A stretch of 64,000 nt of DNA from Austropuccinia psidii (lineage: Eukaryota > Basidiomycota > Pucciniomycetes > Pucciniales > Sphaerophragmiaceae). The notes beneath the pieces are model-generated. The model was given only the letters and a program-made list of their open reading frames with translations. It did no database searches and had not been told where the DNA came from. The number at the start of each line of letters is the position of its first letter. Within the stretch, counting starts at the first letter, position 1. Below are positions 31,738 to 43,000 of this stretch, one piece after another. Where the stretch lies: the NCBI GenBank assembly GCA_023105745.1, contig JALGQZ010000001.1, positions 48,297,662 through 48,361,661 of the forward strand, written 5' to 3'. The position numbers and the translations under genes were made by a program.

Positions 31738-33712
31738 TGTGAGACTTTGAGATATGACTAAATATCCCAAATGTTCCCAAGAAAAATTCTATAATAATTA
31801 TACTTATAATAACTATCTTAAAACTAGTGAAAATGCCATGAATAGGTGCAAGATCTGATTAACTCAGAATCTAATGGGTAAAGATGTAAAATAAGATACA
31901 CCATTAGATTCCCCATGGTTAAATACACATATTTCATTTTTATGGCATATCTGAAAAGTCAATAATTACTGATGAATAAGTAATAATATACTAAAAAAGA
32001 CATAAAATCTTAATTAACTCAGACACTAATGGAGAAACATGTGAGATATATTGTACCATTAGATTCCCCATAATGATTTACACATGAAAACATTATAAAA
32101 CAATTCTCTAAAATCAATACTTAAGGAAATAAGCTTTATATATGCACTTTTTTGGTCAATGCATATATTCATGGTTTTCAGCTAATATCTCTTGAAATAT
32201 AAAAGATAGAGTGTTAAACCAAAAGGAAAGTCACCACCTAATTACTGTGAAATAACATATATGAACTTTATTTCACAAGATATAAAAAAGGTTACAATCT
32301 GTAAAGGTTTATTGGACAAAATCACTGGAGCGGTTGACCACTTTGGTGGAAAGTGGTCCAAACTTAAAAAAATTAGATATTCAGATTCTAATAGTTCATA
32401 TGTGAAGAATGATGTAATATTTATTATAATATTCAAGGTATAAGCCCTTGAAGTCAAGGTTTGAAGTCTAAAATATCAAATTTCAACAGAAAAGATGAGT
32501 TACAAGAAAAATCATCAAAAATAGAGCTTTGATGATGTAATGAAATGCTCTTGGCAATTTAATACAGACATGGAAAGATATCAGAATTTGCTCTCAGAAT
32601 AGCTGTAGCGTGTATAACCTGGATGTTATTAATGATCAAAGTCTAAGCTTAAAATGGATCATTTATGATCACTCACTGTAATCTTACTTTAAGTTTAACA
32701 GTTATATAAGTGATTAAGCTGGTGAATACTATTAGATTATTATTAATACTAACAAAATAAATGAATCTTAGGCTTCTTCCAAGCCTATTATGTCATCAAA
32801 CTTAGAGTTATATTGATAACTCTAAATAATGGCATAATAATGAGCTGAGATGGTTTCATCATGACGTGCTCATCACTAAACCTTCAAATACTGATCATTT
32901 CCAGTGTATACCATCAGTAAACGTCTATTAGAAGCCTACTGGACTCTAGAAGTGAGTTATTTACTATAAATAAAGCTCTTCTACTCTATTTTTGCCTCAG
33001 ACGCATAAAAAACAATAAAACAACTAAATGAAAAGGTAAAATCTTTATTCTTGGTATATAAATCTTTTATATTATCAAAGACGAAGGTAATATTTATTAT
33101 AATCATCATTCTTGATGTGATTACTTCAATTTTTCACTTGTTTTGTTATAATTCTCTTAAAAATCTCATTTCCACGTAAAATAAAGAAAATTTGTAATTT
33201 CTCTTATTTTTATTTGTAAATACAATTAATACAAGGTATATTTACATAATTTGGTGTAAATTATTCCAAAAACATTCTGTTTAGTGTCAAGAGTAGGTTA
33301 TTTTCTCTTATTATAATAATTTCCTATATTATTACTATTGATAATTCTTCTATTAATGTAAATAGTATTTATATCAATATATAACTTTAATAATAGTAAT
33401 ATTTTAGTTATTAGTTGTTTTTTGTCAATAAAAATAATTTTTTTAGGCCTTTATTATTTGTTGGTAACAATAGTAAAGTGCTTTTATAAATATTAATTAT
33501 TAAATACTAATATATTTATTTATTATATGATTCTTTCATAATATAAATTATATTATTATATTTATTTATTAATATAATTATTTTTTTCAAAAGAATTACA
33601 ATAAGTCTTTATTATTACAATTATTCTTATCTTATTTATTTATTTATTTATAGAGACACTCAGAGTAGAAGAAGTAAAATATTAGTAATTTTTACTTTTT
33701 AGAGCTTCATTT
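31738..33712 (+). repeat. LTR-A', solo LTR of the Element 1 family, opposite orientation
   Basis: Begins TGTGAGACTTTGAGATATGAC and is the diverged reverse complement of LTR-A, with matching blocks such as the GTGCATATA/TTGGTCAA palindromic region near 32150. The right end decays around 33700-33715. No clear target duplication and no internal sequence on either side. Confidence 0.7.
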
Positions 33713-33962
33713 CGAATACCTATTTGCTGGGGTTAACCCTCTTCCTCTGGATTTGAGGTGAGAGGTGAAAATTAATGTTTATGCTCAGCAACAATCTTGA
33801 GGAGGAATAACTTTGATATTATTTGTCCTATGATGATGGGATTTTTATAGTTGGAAAGAGATGAATTTCCTCTTTCTTTTGATACCTTCTGAGCTGGTTT
33901 GTCTTAGCTCCATGTTTTGATGGTATCATGCTTGTACTCTGGTTATGAGTCACAGGCTGACA
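33713..33962 (-). repeat. End of Element B 3' LTR
   Basis: Ends GAGTCACAGGCTGACA, the same end type as Element 0's LTR. It is followed directly by a polypurine tract (minus: GGAGGGAGGGTA, 33963-33974) and then pol. The rest of the LTR is interrupted or lost to the left. Confidence 0.6.
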
Positions 33963-33980
33963 TACCCTCCCTCCAAAAAA

Positions 33981-35119
33981 GGCTCATCATTGATGAGACT
34001 GTTCATTCCTCCTAGAGGCCCTGAATATCCTCAGATGAAGGTTCCCATGTGGTATGTCTTCCTCTGCCAACCATTTGTCTTTGTCTGATGTCTGGCTTTT
34101 AATCTAACCAAATATTATCTTTGGTATTTACCATTCAATTTAACCTTCCTGGCTTTGATGATCTTCTTCACAGTTCCAATGTAGTCCTCCAGTTCCACTA
34201 TGTCTGGTGGAGTGGTAGTATTCTTTCTGGAGGTGAACTTGTCCTCTCTTGTCCGGAAGTATGGTTTGACCAGACTCACTGGGAATAATGCGTGTTTCCT
34301 GGATAATTCCGCTGTGAGTCTAACCTACACTGCATTCTTCCCTATCAGCTTAATGATAGTGAAGGGCCCAACAAATGAACCTCTCATTTTCTTTGGTTCC
34401 TTGGGGTCATTGAAGTTGAGTTTAGACACTAGCACCTGGTCCCCTTTTTTGAAGTCAGGTTCCATATGTGTCTTGTCATACATCTGCTTGCTGTAATCCT
34501 TAGCTTCAGGTATGAACTTAGCAGCTGTGTCACAAGATCTCTTCCACATATCATGGAAGTCCTTGGCTGTTGGGTGGATATTTAGAAGATATTTCTTCAG
34601 GTGATCCACAGGAAACAGGGGGTTCCACCCTTTTTCTAACAATGAGAGTTATTTCCCTATGTAGAGTGCTGGCTTGTGTTGTAAGCCAGCTGGAATGCAG
34701 GTAGAAGTGTAACCCAGTCATGGGTATATCCTTCATGCTCTTTATATTCAATTCCAAATGCACAGAACCTTCTAATGACTTCCTCCATTGTTTGGATCAT
34801 CATTTCAGACAAACCATCTGTATGTGGATGCTAAGCTGTAGAAAATGCAAGTTTTTTTCCAAGAATGTCAAAGAAGTGGATCCAAAATTCTGATGTTAGT
34901 TTTGGGTCCCTATCACTGATTATGATTTTTGGGACACCACTTGCAGATATTATGTTATTCCAGAATAACAAGGCTGTATCCATATCTGTGTCCTCCTTGC
35001 CACATGGTAGGAATCTGACACTTTTACTATACCTATCAGCTATGACCAGGAAAGAATTGAAGTTTTCTTGCCTCCTGGGACTAGTCCTGTGACCCAGTTC
35101 ATGTTTACCATGGGTGTTT
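33981..35119 (-). pseudogene. Element B pol, integrase and chromodomain part
   Basis: The minus strand encodes, with frameshifts, integrase DDE pieces ([14 protein letters not shown] then a stop, HPHTDGLSE), an intact C-terminal integrase stretch (34642-34325, with MYDKTHMEPDFKKGDQVLV and KMRGSFVGPFTI), and a chromodomain remnant (DKDKWLAEEDIPHGN near 34070). It is interrupted at 35119 by LTR-D' and continues at 56404. The protein is related to, but clearly distinct from, that of Element 1. Long dead. Confidence 0.8.
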
Positions 35120-36214
35120 GGGTCTGTAAGATGTGTCTATGAAACTGTTGATAATATTACTATTAATCAACATTAATATGACTGTTCTTATTAAATATAA
35201 TAATAAAGAATTATTCTAACCACAATTCAATAATTAAATAATTATTTCTTTTACATGTTATACCTTACTAGTGATTATAACAGTAAGCAGTAATTGTCTA
35301 CAAGAATCAATCACAAGAAGAATTTAATAATAAAAACTTCTGTATTAAAATAATAGAATAATTTTAATATACAATTATCTTTTACAGAATAATTATAAAT
35401 ATAATTCTTGAAGAAAAAAATTACAAGAGAAAAACTTTAAGAATTAAAATAAATCACTCAATATTCATCCAATGAACCTTTTAAAAGATTGTAGAGAGAT
35501 TTGACATAGAATTGTGGATTTAATGGATCAAAAAAGGATTTTATAGCAATATTACAGCAATTTACAGTTGATTTATATGATTTCACGTCTTTCTGATTGA
35601 TTCTGAAAAATTTAAAACACTTAAGAAAAGATTTACCTAATACTTACTTGTTGGTACTAAAGGTATGATTGAATAATGTGATGATTTGGAAAAAACAGCA
35701 AGAGGAGGCCTCTTTTAAGTCTATAACTTCTCACAGAGGCATTCCATGAATCAAACTGAAAAACCAGTGAGTAAGAAAAAAATAACCCTTTTTGTATTAT
35801 TGATTGCATCATTAGTTGTCACATGAGATTATCATAATTATTTAATTGGTGCTTTTACATGACTACCAACCCATTTATGGTTAAGAATAAAATTAGTAAC
35901 AACTTTAAATATTCGTTCATTGCAAAAAAAAATATTCCTCAAAGCTATCAATGTTATTGGAAATTTCATCATGGAGTGTATTTTCTGTGAAATTTTAAAG
36001 ATTCAGTATTTCACGTGGAATCATCAAAAATGGACTGTAAGTAAAACATTGAACTTTAATTAGAAAAGTACAATTATTTTTGGTTTTTATATGAATTATA
36101 CAGTTCTCAATTGGTCCTGAAGGTTTTTAGAAAGATTCATTTAGAATTGTATTTTTAATGAAATTTTGAAGTTTTTACCTCATTTCTATGCAGAATTGCA
36201 AATAGCAGTATATG

Positions 36215-36956
36215 TGTCACAAGGGCTCTTTGAAGTGAAGAGGGGTTGGCACTCAGTAAACTGGGACTCACTTATGGAGGGCTCAAAGATATGGTAAGAA
36301 GGAATACACTTAAGAGTGTTAAAGATGAATTGCTAAAAGAATAAATATAAGAAAAGCAGCAACAAAGAAATGAGAGTAAGAAATAGAAGAGCCAACCACA
36401 AACAAGTCCAAGTCCACTGTTTCAACCTGTTAGAATGGAAAGAGAAGGGTTAATAAGGATATGGCCACCCAACTCATACTTTACAGGCGAAGAGAAAATG
36501 CAAAGACTAACTTAGAATTAAATAATTATAATACCCAAATATAAGGATAAGAATAATTATAAAATAATAAATAAACTAAATTAATTAACTGGGGAAAAGT
36601 CCCCACGGGGAAGAAAGAGGGGCTGGTATATGTGAGAATCACCAGCCCTGATCCAGAGGAAGAATTTTCATGAGAATAATTGATGATCGAATTGAGTCTG
36701 GCCAATACAGGTCCTGTAAAAGAGGTGTGGTGTATTTGAGTGATCATACAGTTTCATACTGGTGTATTGAAACTGTATTGGGTGAATCCAACCTGTACAG
36801 GTATTGACAGGCTGTATTGATGTACCAAACTGTATGCATGTTTCAGCATGAAGATTGCTGAAACTGCATGCTGATACAAGTGCTGGATCTTCTGATTTGA
36901 GATGCTTGAGTGGGTGTATGAGTGAATACCCTTACCCCTGATGGATGGTTGTTACA
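36215..36956 (-). repeat. Element 5 3' LTR
   Basis: 742 bp. Lacks 19 bp of a palindrome that is complete in the 5' LTR. The adjacent polypurine tract on minus is AAGAGGGGGA (36960-36969). Confidence 0.9.
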
Positions 36957-37692
36957 GTATCCCCCTCTTGAAACTGGTGGGCTCCTGAACACCATAATAC
37001 CCTGCCAGTGTTGAGTGGCATCTCACTACCCCACAAACTCCTTCGAAAAGTTTTCTTTTGACTATTATCTTGAAATCCTTCTTCAACTCTTCTCCGTCAA
37101 TTAAATTTATTTTCCCCCCTTCTTTTAACTTGAGTGAGTACCCCACTTTGGACTATAATTTTCTTCTGATTCAATGATTTTACTTGTCCTTGGGGCCTGG
37201 CCTTGGGTTGTATCCCAAATGGATGGCCACTGAGCTCTTGTGCTCAAAAAATGGGGCCAGATGAGTATATGAAGTGTACCCATCTGGCCAGGCTTAATCA
37301 GAAGAAGTTTATTAAAAAGTGAATTCAGGGGTCTTGTCCCCATTGGATTTGAAAAAACTGCCTCAACAGCGCTCCATAACAATCTTGGGCTGTGGCCCTT
37401 GCAACAGTAAGTCTGGATGGCTCATGCCCCTATGGCCCTTTTGGCCTAATTGGTCTTCTTGGTGATCTTGGTCATATTAGAGCTTATGACCATTTCTGGC
37501 CTTTTTGAGGTTCTAGGTGGTTATGGTCAATTTCTTGACCTATGGCCATCTCTGGCCATTTTGGGGTTCATTGGATTTCTGGGCCTATTTGGCCATTTCT
37601 TTGATTTGGGGTCCTATGGTCCGCCGGCCGTGGTCTGCGGTCCGCGGTCCGTGGGGGTTATTGGAGGCCCGCAGGACAAAAATGAGCCCCTG
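36957..37692 (-). other. Element 5 3' untranslated region (left part)
   Basis: Non-coding, unusually GC-rich in places (GGTCCGCCGGCCGTGGTCTG region near 37620, repeated TGGCC words). Continues beyond Element 3 at 47788. No gene seen. Confidence 0.5.
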
Positions 37693-39529
37693 TGTGAGCC
37701 TTAGAGGTAATTTCATATACCCAAAAGACCACAAATATAAAAAATAACATATTAATATAAATAAAATAAATTTATTTATATTATTAAAATAAAAATAAAA
37801 AATATAAATATAAAATTATATTAAAAATATAATTTTAATTATAATTTAAAAATAAAATTACTTTAAATTTTGTAAATATAAAATTACATTTATACTTGAA
37901 AAATTTAAGTAAAAATGAAATTTTAACAAAATTGTGAAAAAATAAATAAATTTGGAAAAAAGTTAAATAAAATTTATTATAACTTTTTATCCAATAAATA
38001 AACATATAAATTTTATTTCACCATTGGATTCCTCATAAAAAATCAGGTGGGGTCACCTCTGAGTGAAATTTTTGTAACTCAACTCTAAATAAGCTTAAAT
38101 TAAGTTTTTAGTATTTTCAATACAAAAGTTGAAAATCCTCAAAACCTTAATTTAATTCACACCACATGTGGTGTTAACCATCAATTTTTGTGTTAAAATT
38201 GAGGTGTTGTGTTTAGTTTAGAAGTTATGAGGAATTAAAGTATTTTCAATTGAATTCAATTGAAATGTCAAAATGTGCGCGTGTATTACATAAGTGAACT
38301 TTGATTTACATATGAGGTGTCAATTATTACTGTATTGTACTGTACAATTGAATTGAATTACATGTGTAAATTATAAGTATAATACATGATGAGGAATTAA
38401 AGGAAAAAATAAATTGGAAAGATTAAATTTGGGGGGGAAAAGGAACTCCAGCTCTAAGGGGGAGCTAGACCCCCAAAATCCTTGCTGACAGGCGTGGGAT
38501 GTCAAAATTCACGCAAAAGTTCATCACTTTTGGCCTGGAATTGAGTTACAGGGTCTGTGGACTCAATTGATGATGAGGTTTTGATACCAACTGGGGTAGT
38601 TTTAGCTGTTGCCAAGAAGGTAAAACTACCCTTAAGATAAAACAATCATAATAAAAACAGTTTTAACTGGTTTCTACGCCTCTGACACACATTCTGACGT
38701 GTTTTGAAGGCTCTAGGCCTGGTATTGCTATAGTAATGGCTGATTTAAGGGTCTAAAATGGCTAAAAATGGCTAAAAATGGCTTAAACCAGCCCTTTTTG
38801 GTCTAAACCAGGGTTCAATGATGCCATAATTGGCTTTTCTGTTGTCAGACTGTTTTTCACGACTGACAAGAGTAAATTTTACTTTTGGAGTAAGAGAATT
38901 GATGGCTATAAAAGAATGTCTTCTTTGCCCCACTTTTCTCTTCATGTTAGAATCTTTTCCTTTTATTAATTAGTTTAAAACTGTTAAACCAATCAATCAA
39001 AGATTCCAACCACCACTTTTAAATCATTTTACTCCTTTTAACCACGTGAAAAAATCATTATAATCATTGTTTGTAACTCTTATAAGCATTTTTGCCCCTG
39101 AACCACCCCAAAAGTGAATTAAAGCATCTTTCATCACTGTTAACTTTGTCACTCTGTTTCCAAATTCACTCTGGTCACTTTTGGGCGTGTTTTCTCTTTA
39201 ATATTCTTTTTAAAGACTTTGTTCTTTAATTAATTGCTTGCAGTTCTTTGCTCAATTAATTCCAATTGAAATTGCTCTTGAAGAAATTTCTTTTGTAGCC
39301 TTAAAATATCTCTTGTAGAGTATTTTTTGGATAAATCTTTATTGTTGGTAAAACAATAAATTTTTATATTATTGTTTTATACTAAAAAAGTTATAAACAA
39401 TAAAATTGGCGTGTTTTCTCTTAAAAATAATATTTCATACTATTTTTAACTGAATTTTACCTTATACAAATTTTGAGGACAGGAAAAGTACTTGATTTTT
39501 TAATCAAAGTTTCATATCCACACCTTACA
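37693..39529 (+). repeat. Element 3 5' LTR
   Basis: TGTGAGCC...CCTTACA, 1837 bp. Contains low-complexity AT blocks and tandem ATGGCTAAAA words (near 38757). Confidence 0.95.
38907..38914 (+). promoter_or_regulatory. TATA box of Element 3
   Basis: GGCTATAAAAGAATG in the LTR, a strong TATA match. Transcription would start near 38935-38945, leaving an R-U5 of about 590 bp. The same site occurs in the 3' LTR. Confidence 0.6.
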
Positions 39530-39550
39530 TTTGGGGGCCCAGCCGTGATA
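39530..39550 (+). other. Candidate primer binding site of Element 3
   Basis: TTTGGGGGCCCAGCCGTGAT directly after the LTR; matches Elements 0 and 1 with two changes. Confidence 0.55.
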
Positions 39551-39754
39551 TTTTACCTGTGACATATTTTTTACTCTTTTTAAATCTTTTTTTTCTTATA
39601 TTGAAAAATTTAAAAACATATAAAAAATACTTATAATCCAAAAAAATCCTTAAAAAATAATTTTTTTCATATTATAAGTGAGGCTTATATTTTTATTTCT
39701 TTTTTGAAATAACCTTTTTTTTACTTAATTAATTGGCTTTTTCATTAATTTTAG

Positions 39755-39952
39755 TGTCTGACAACGTGGTAAGACAAGAAAACATTGAAACAGCCTCAAC
39801 AGTAACCAGCATTATCCCTGCCAGTACTGTTAATTCTGATCATAATAGTACTGTTATTGTGACTCAAAATAATCAACCTGAACCAATATCTTCTGAATTA
39901 ATTAACTTGGATATAAGTAATACACTTCAGAAAGCCAAAAATTTGGCCAATA
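39755..39952 (+). CDS. Predicted upstream coding exon of Element 3
   Basis: 198 nt between TTAATTTTAG (acceptor) and AATA|GTAAGT (donor). The product starts SDNVVRQENIETAS and ends LQKAKNLANS; polar, S/T/N-rich. Start position and phase agree with the Element 1 exon at 8782. It ends in phase 1 and joins the overprinted frame at 40017 without a stop. The first exon is unidentified. A reading without splicing would start at an upstream ATG (39733) and end at 39969. Confidence 0.6.
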
Positions 39953-40016
39953 GTAAGTTTTTGACGTAAAAATACTATTTTAAGCCTTTTTTAACCATAA
40001 TTATGCCTTCAACCAG
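39953..40016 (+). other. Predicted leader intron of Element 3 containing the Gag-Pol ATG
   Basis: 64 nt, strong donor GTAAGT, branch-like TTTTTAACC, acceptor CTTCAACCAG. The Gag-Pol ATG (40003) lies 14 nt before the intron end, in the branch-to-acceptor window. This is the cleanest of the three cases. Confidence 0.7.
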
Positions 40017-43000
40017 GTCAGGAGCCAGCTACAACCCCTCAAGCAGCTCCCAAAAAGGTAATAGACGTGATTATGGCAGAGGCCAACCAGGTACAGAAGG
40101 AAAAGGGTCAGTTGATGACTTCCAAACAACTAAAATGGGTCATTCTGAAGCTGATAATACCATTTTACCTTCAAAAAGAGCTGACACCGCCACAACAAGC
40201 CTCTGTGGACATATACAAAGCCAGCCACAGTGCATACAACAATGCACTCCAATTCAAGGAGTACCAGATCCTTGCAGACCTGTGGAAGAATTGCATGAAT
40301 TCTTACCTGACAGTAAGAAAATTCTTGGGCCATCCCAACACTTGCAAATTGCTCAATGGATGGCATCCATTGATGGAGAAGAAAAACATGATGCTTTTGA
40401 CACTAGAATGGAGGAAAAACAACCCTCCACCAGCCAAACCAGTGCCAAAAACAGCCCCAGTGGCCAGCAGCAGCAATTCCAACGTGAAAAAGCAGCCACA
40501 AACTCCAAACAAGGGCAAAGGGAAGGCACCAGCCCCAAAACCTTACAGCCAGGGCTACAGAATCCCAAAGATTCAGCAGGATGCCATGGAAAATGTATTT
40601 CAGATGGCCAGAACCATGATGGAATTACAGAAGAAGGAGGAAGCCAGATTAAGGTTCCAGAAATGATTTCTGACATATTTGATTCCATCCCAGAGTTGTA
40701 TAATGCTATAAATGACGTGAAAAAACATCTTTCTGATAAAAATGACACCATTTGTAACAACATTAAAACAAACAACCTGAGTCTGTGCCAAATTAATGAA
40801 ACACTTATGTGTTTTGAAAAAGTTTTGAGAACAATTAAAAATTCCAATAATGATAATTCTTCTAACAATAAAATAAATGAACAATCTGCCATTATTAAAG
40901 AATTAACAGATAAATATTCTAAATTCAATATTGATGACATAATTGAAACAAGAATTAAACAAGCCATAAATATTATCAAGACAGATAACAAGAAAGTCCT
41001 TGATGACATTTCAAATTCATTTACTGAAGTAAAGACATATACCATTGCCTTGAAAAAGTGTTTTGATGCTTCACAAGAAGAAGTATCAAAATTATCAATG
41101 AAATTGAATCAAGTCACTGCTGATAATACAAGACAGACAGAGTTATGGCAAGAACTTACACATAAAGAAGACATGTATAAAATTGAAGTAATAAATTTAA
41201 TACAAAGCTTCCAACATGAATACAGAAATTCCCAAAGGTGTAGCAACAGTAAAATGAATGACATTGAACAATTACTGAACACCTTACCAAGAATGTCTAC
41301 ACCTCTAAATCAAAATGAGGGCACAAGAATTTCAAATCCACAAGTATTGGATCCTGATAATTCACAATTAAAAAATGAATTATCCACTTCTTTTCATAAC
41401 TTGGAACCATCAATGGGCCAAGCACTCTTGAAAGAAGTTCCAAAACTTAAAGAATGGCCTCACTTCAGTGGTGAAGGAGAGTATGACCATATGGAATTCA
41501 TTAGAGGTATTGACATGATCAAAGAGGATTTTGAATTACCAGACAGATTGTTAACAGCCAGGTTTAACACCTTGTTTACCAGATCAGCTCACAGATGGTA
41601 CATCAAAATAAGACAAGCACATGGACACCAGAGTTGGACTTGGTGGAAAACCCAAATCATCAACAAATGGGCAAATGATGCTTGGAGGTTTAAAGTTGAA
41701 ACAGCCTTTGAATCTGCCAAATTTAATGCTGATAAAGACAAAGCTTTCCCATGGTTTTGCCAACAAAAGGACAGATTAACAGCATTATATCCTGACATGT
41801 CAGAATTTATGATCCATAGAAAAATTCTGAGACAATGTGGAGGTGACTTAGAGCATGCTGTCAAAAGCAGGACTACTGAACAATCTTCAGCAGAGGATAT
41901 TATCAATATACTGGAAGAAGTAACCACCAGAACCAAAATTGGTTCTAGTAGGGTGAATCTTAAAACAAGGTTTAATACACCTTGGAAAGATTCTGTGGAC
42001 AAAAACCCCAAAGAAAATTCTAGTAATATTAAATATAAATCTGCAGATACAGTCAGAAAATGCCATATTTGCCAAAGCACCACCCATTTAGCCAATACAT
42101 GTCCAAAAAGGGGGAAAATCAATGAAATTGACATTGAAAAAGAACCAGATGTTGAAAAAGAAGACATAATTGAAGACAATTCAGATGATAAGTCATCCAT
42201 ATTCTCTGAATCTTCAAAAGATATAGAAAATATCAATGCCACTTTTGACATCATGGAATCTTATTCCCACTTACCACAATTGAGCAATGGTCAAGTTGAT
42301 TTATCAAAAGTTCAAGATGCACAACTTATGAAGACAAAACCAAACAGAGGAAAAGGTTATACAGCTGGTAACTCCTGTATAACAGAAGTGGTGATTGACA
42401 ACAAACCCACCAAACTTTTGCTTGACCCAGGAGCCTTCTGCTCTTGTGTTGGAAAATCTTTTCTTAAGACTTGTGTACCAAATTTTGAAGACCAATTGTT
42501 ACCAATTGATGGTATAAAATTCAACAGTGCAAGTAACCCAATGAAAGCATTAGGAATCTTTGAGACCAATGTCATATTCCCACACATAAATGGGAATTTA
42601 AGGATCACAGTTGAATTTGTTGTTATGGAAAATTGCTCTAGTACCCATTTTATATTGGGAAATGACTATTTAATCATGTATGGAATAGATTTACATAATA
42701 ACAAAGACAGATACTTTACAATTGGAGACAACAAGCGCCAGAAATTTGCCTTTTTACCCTTTAAAAGACAAATTACAGTAAACAAAGTATCACCAGTCAA
42801 CTTAGAGTTAGAGAAATTCAAGTCTGAACAGTTAAGTGAGGCTGAAATAAGCCTTCATCTGACTGATAAGCAAGAAAATGAACTTTCTTCCCTTTTGTAT
42901 GACCACAGAGGAGCATTTGCTACAGACAAAGAACCCCTGGGAGCAATTATTGGTCATGAAGTTGACATCATTCTTAACATTGAGAGACCTTATCCACCAC

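Noticed and set aside
36215..36956. Reading 36215-36956 and 54815-55575 as two separate solo LTRs
   Set aside because: The outer flanks carry the same ATATG, the related LTR-D shows the joined target, and gag-pol of matching polarity lies between them.
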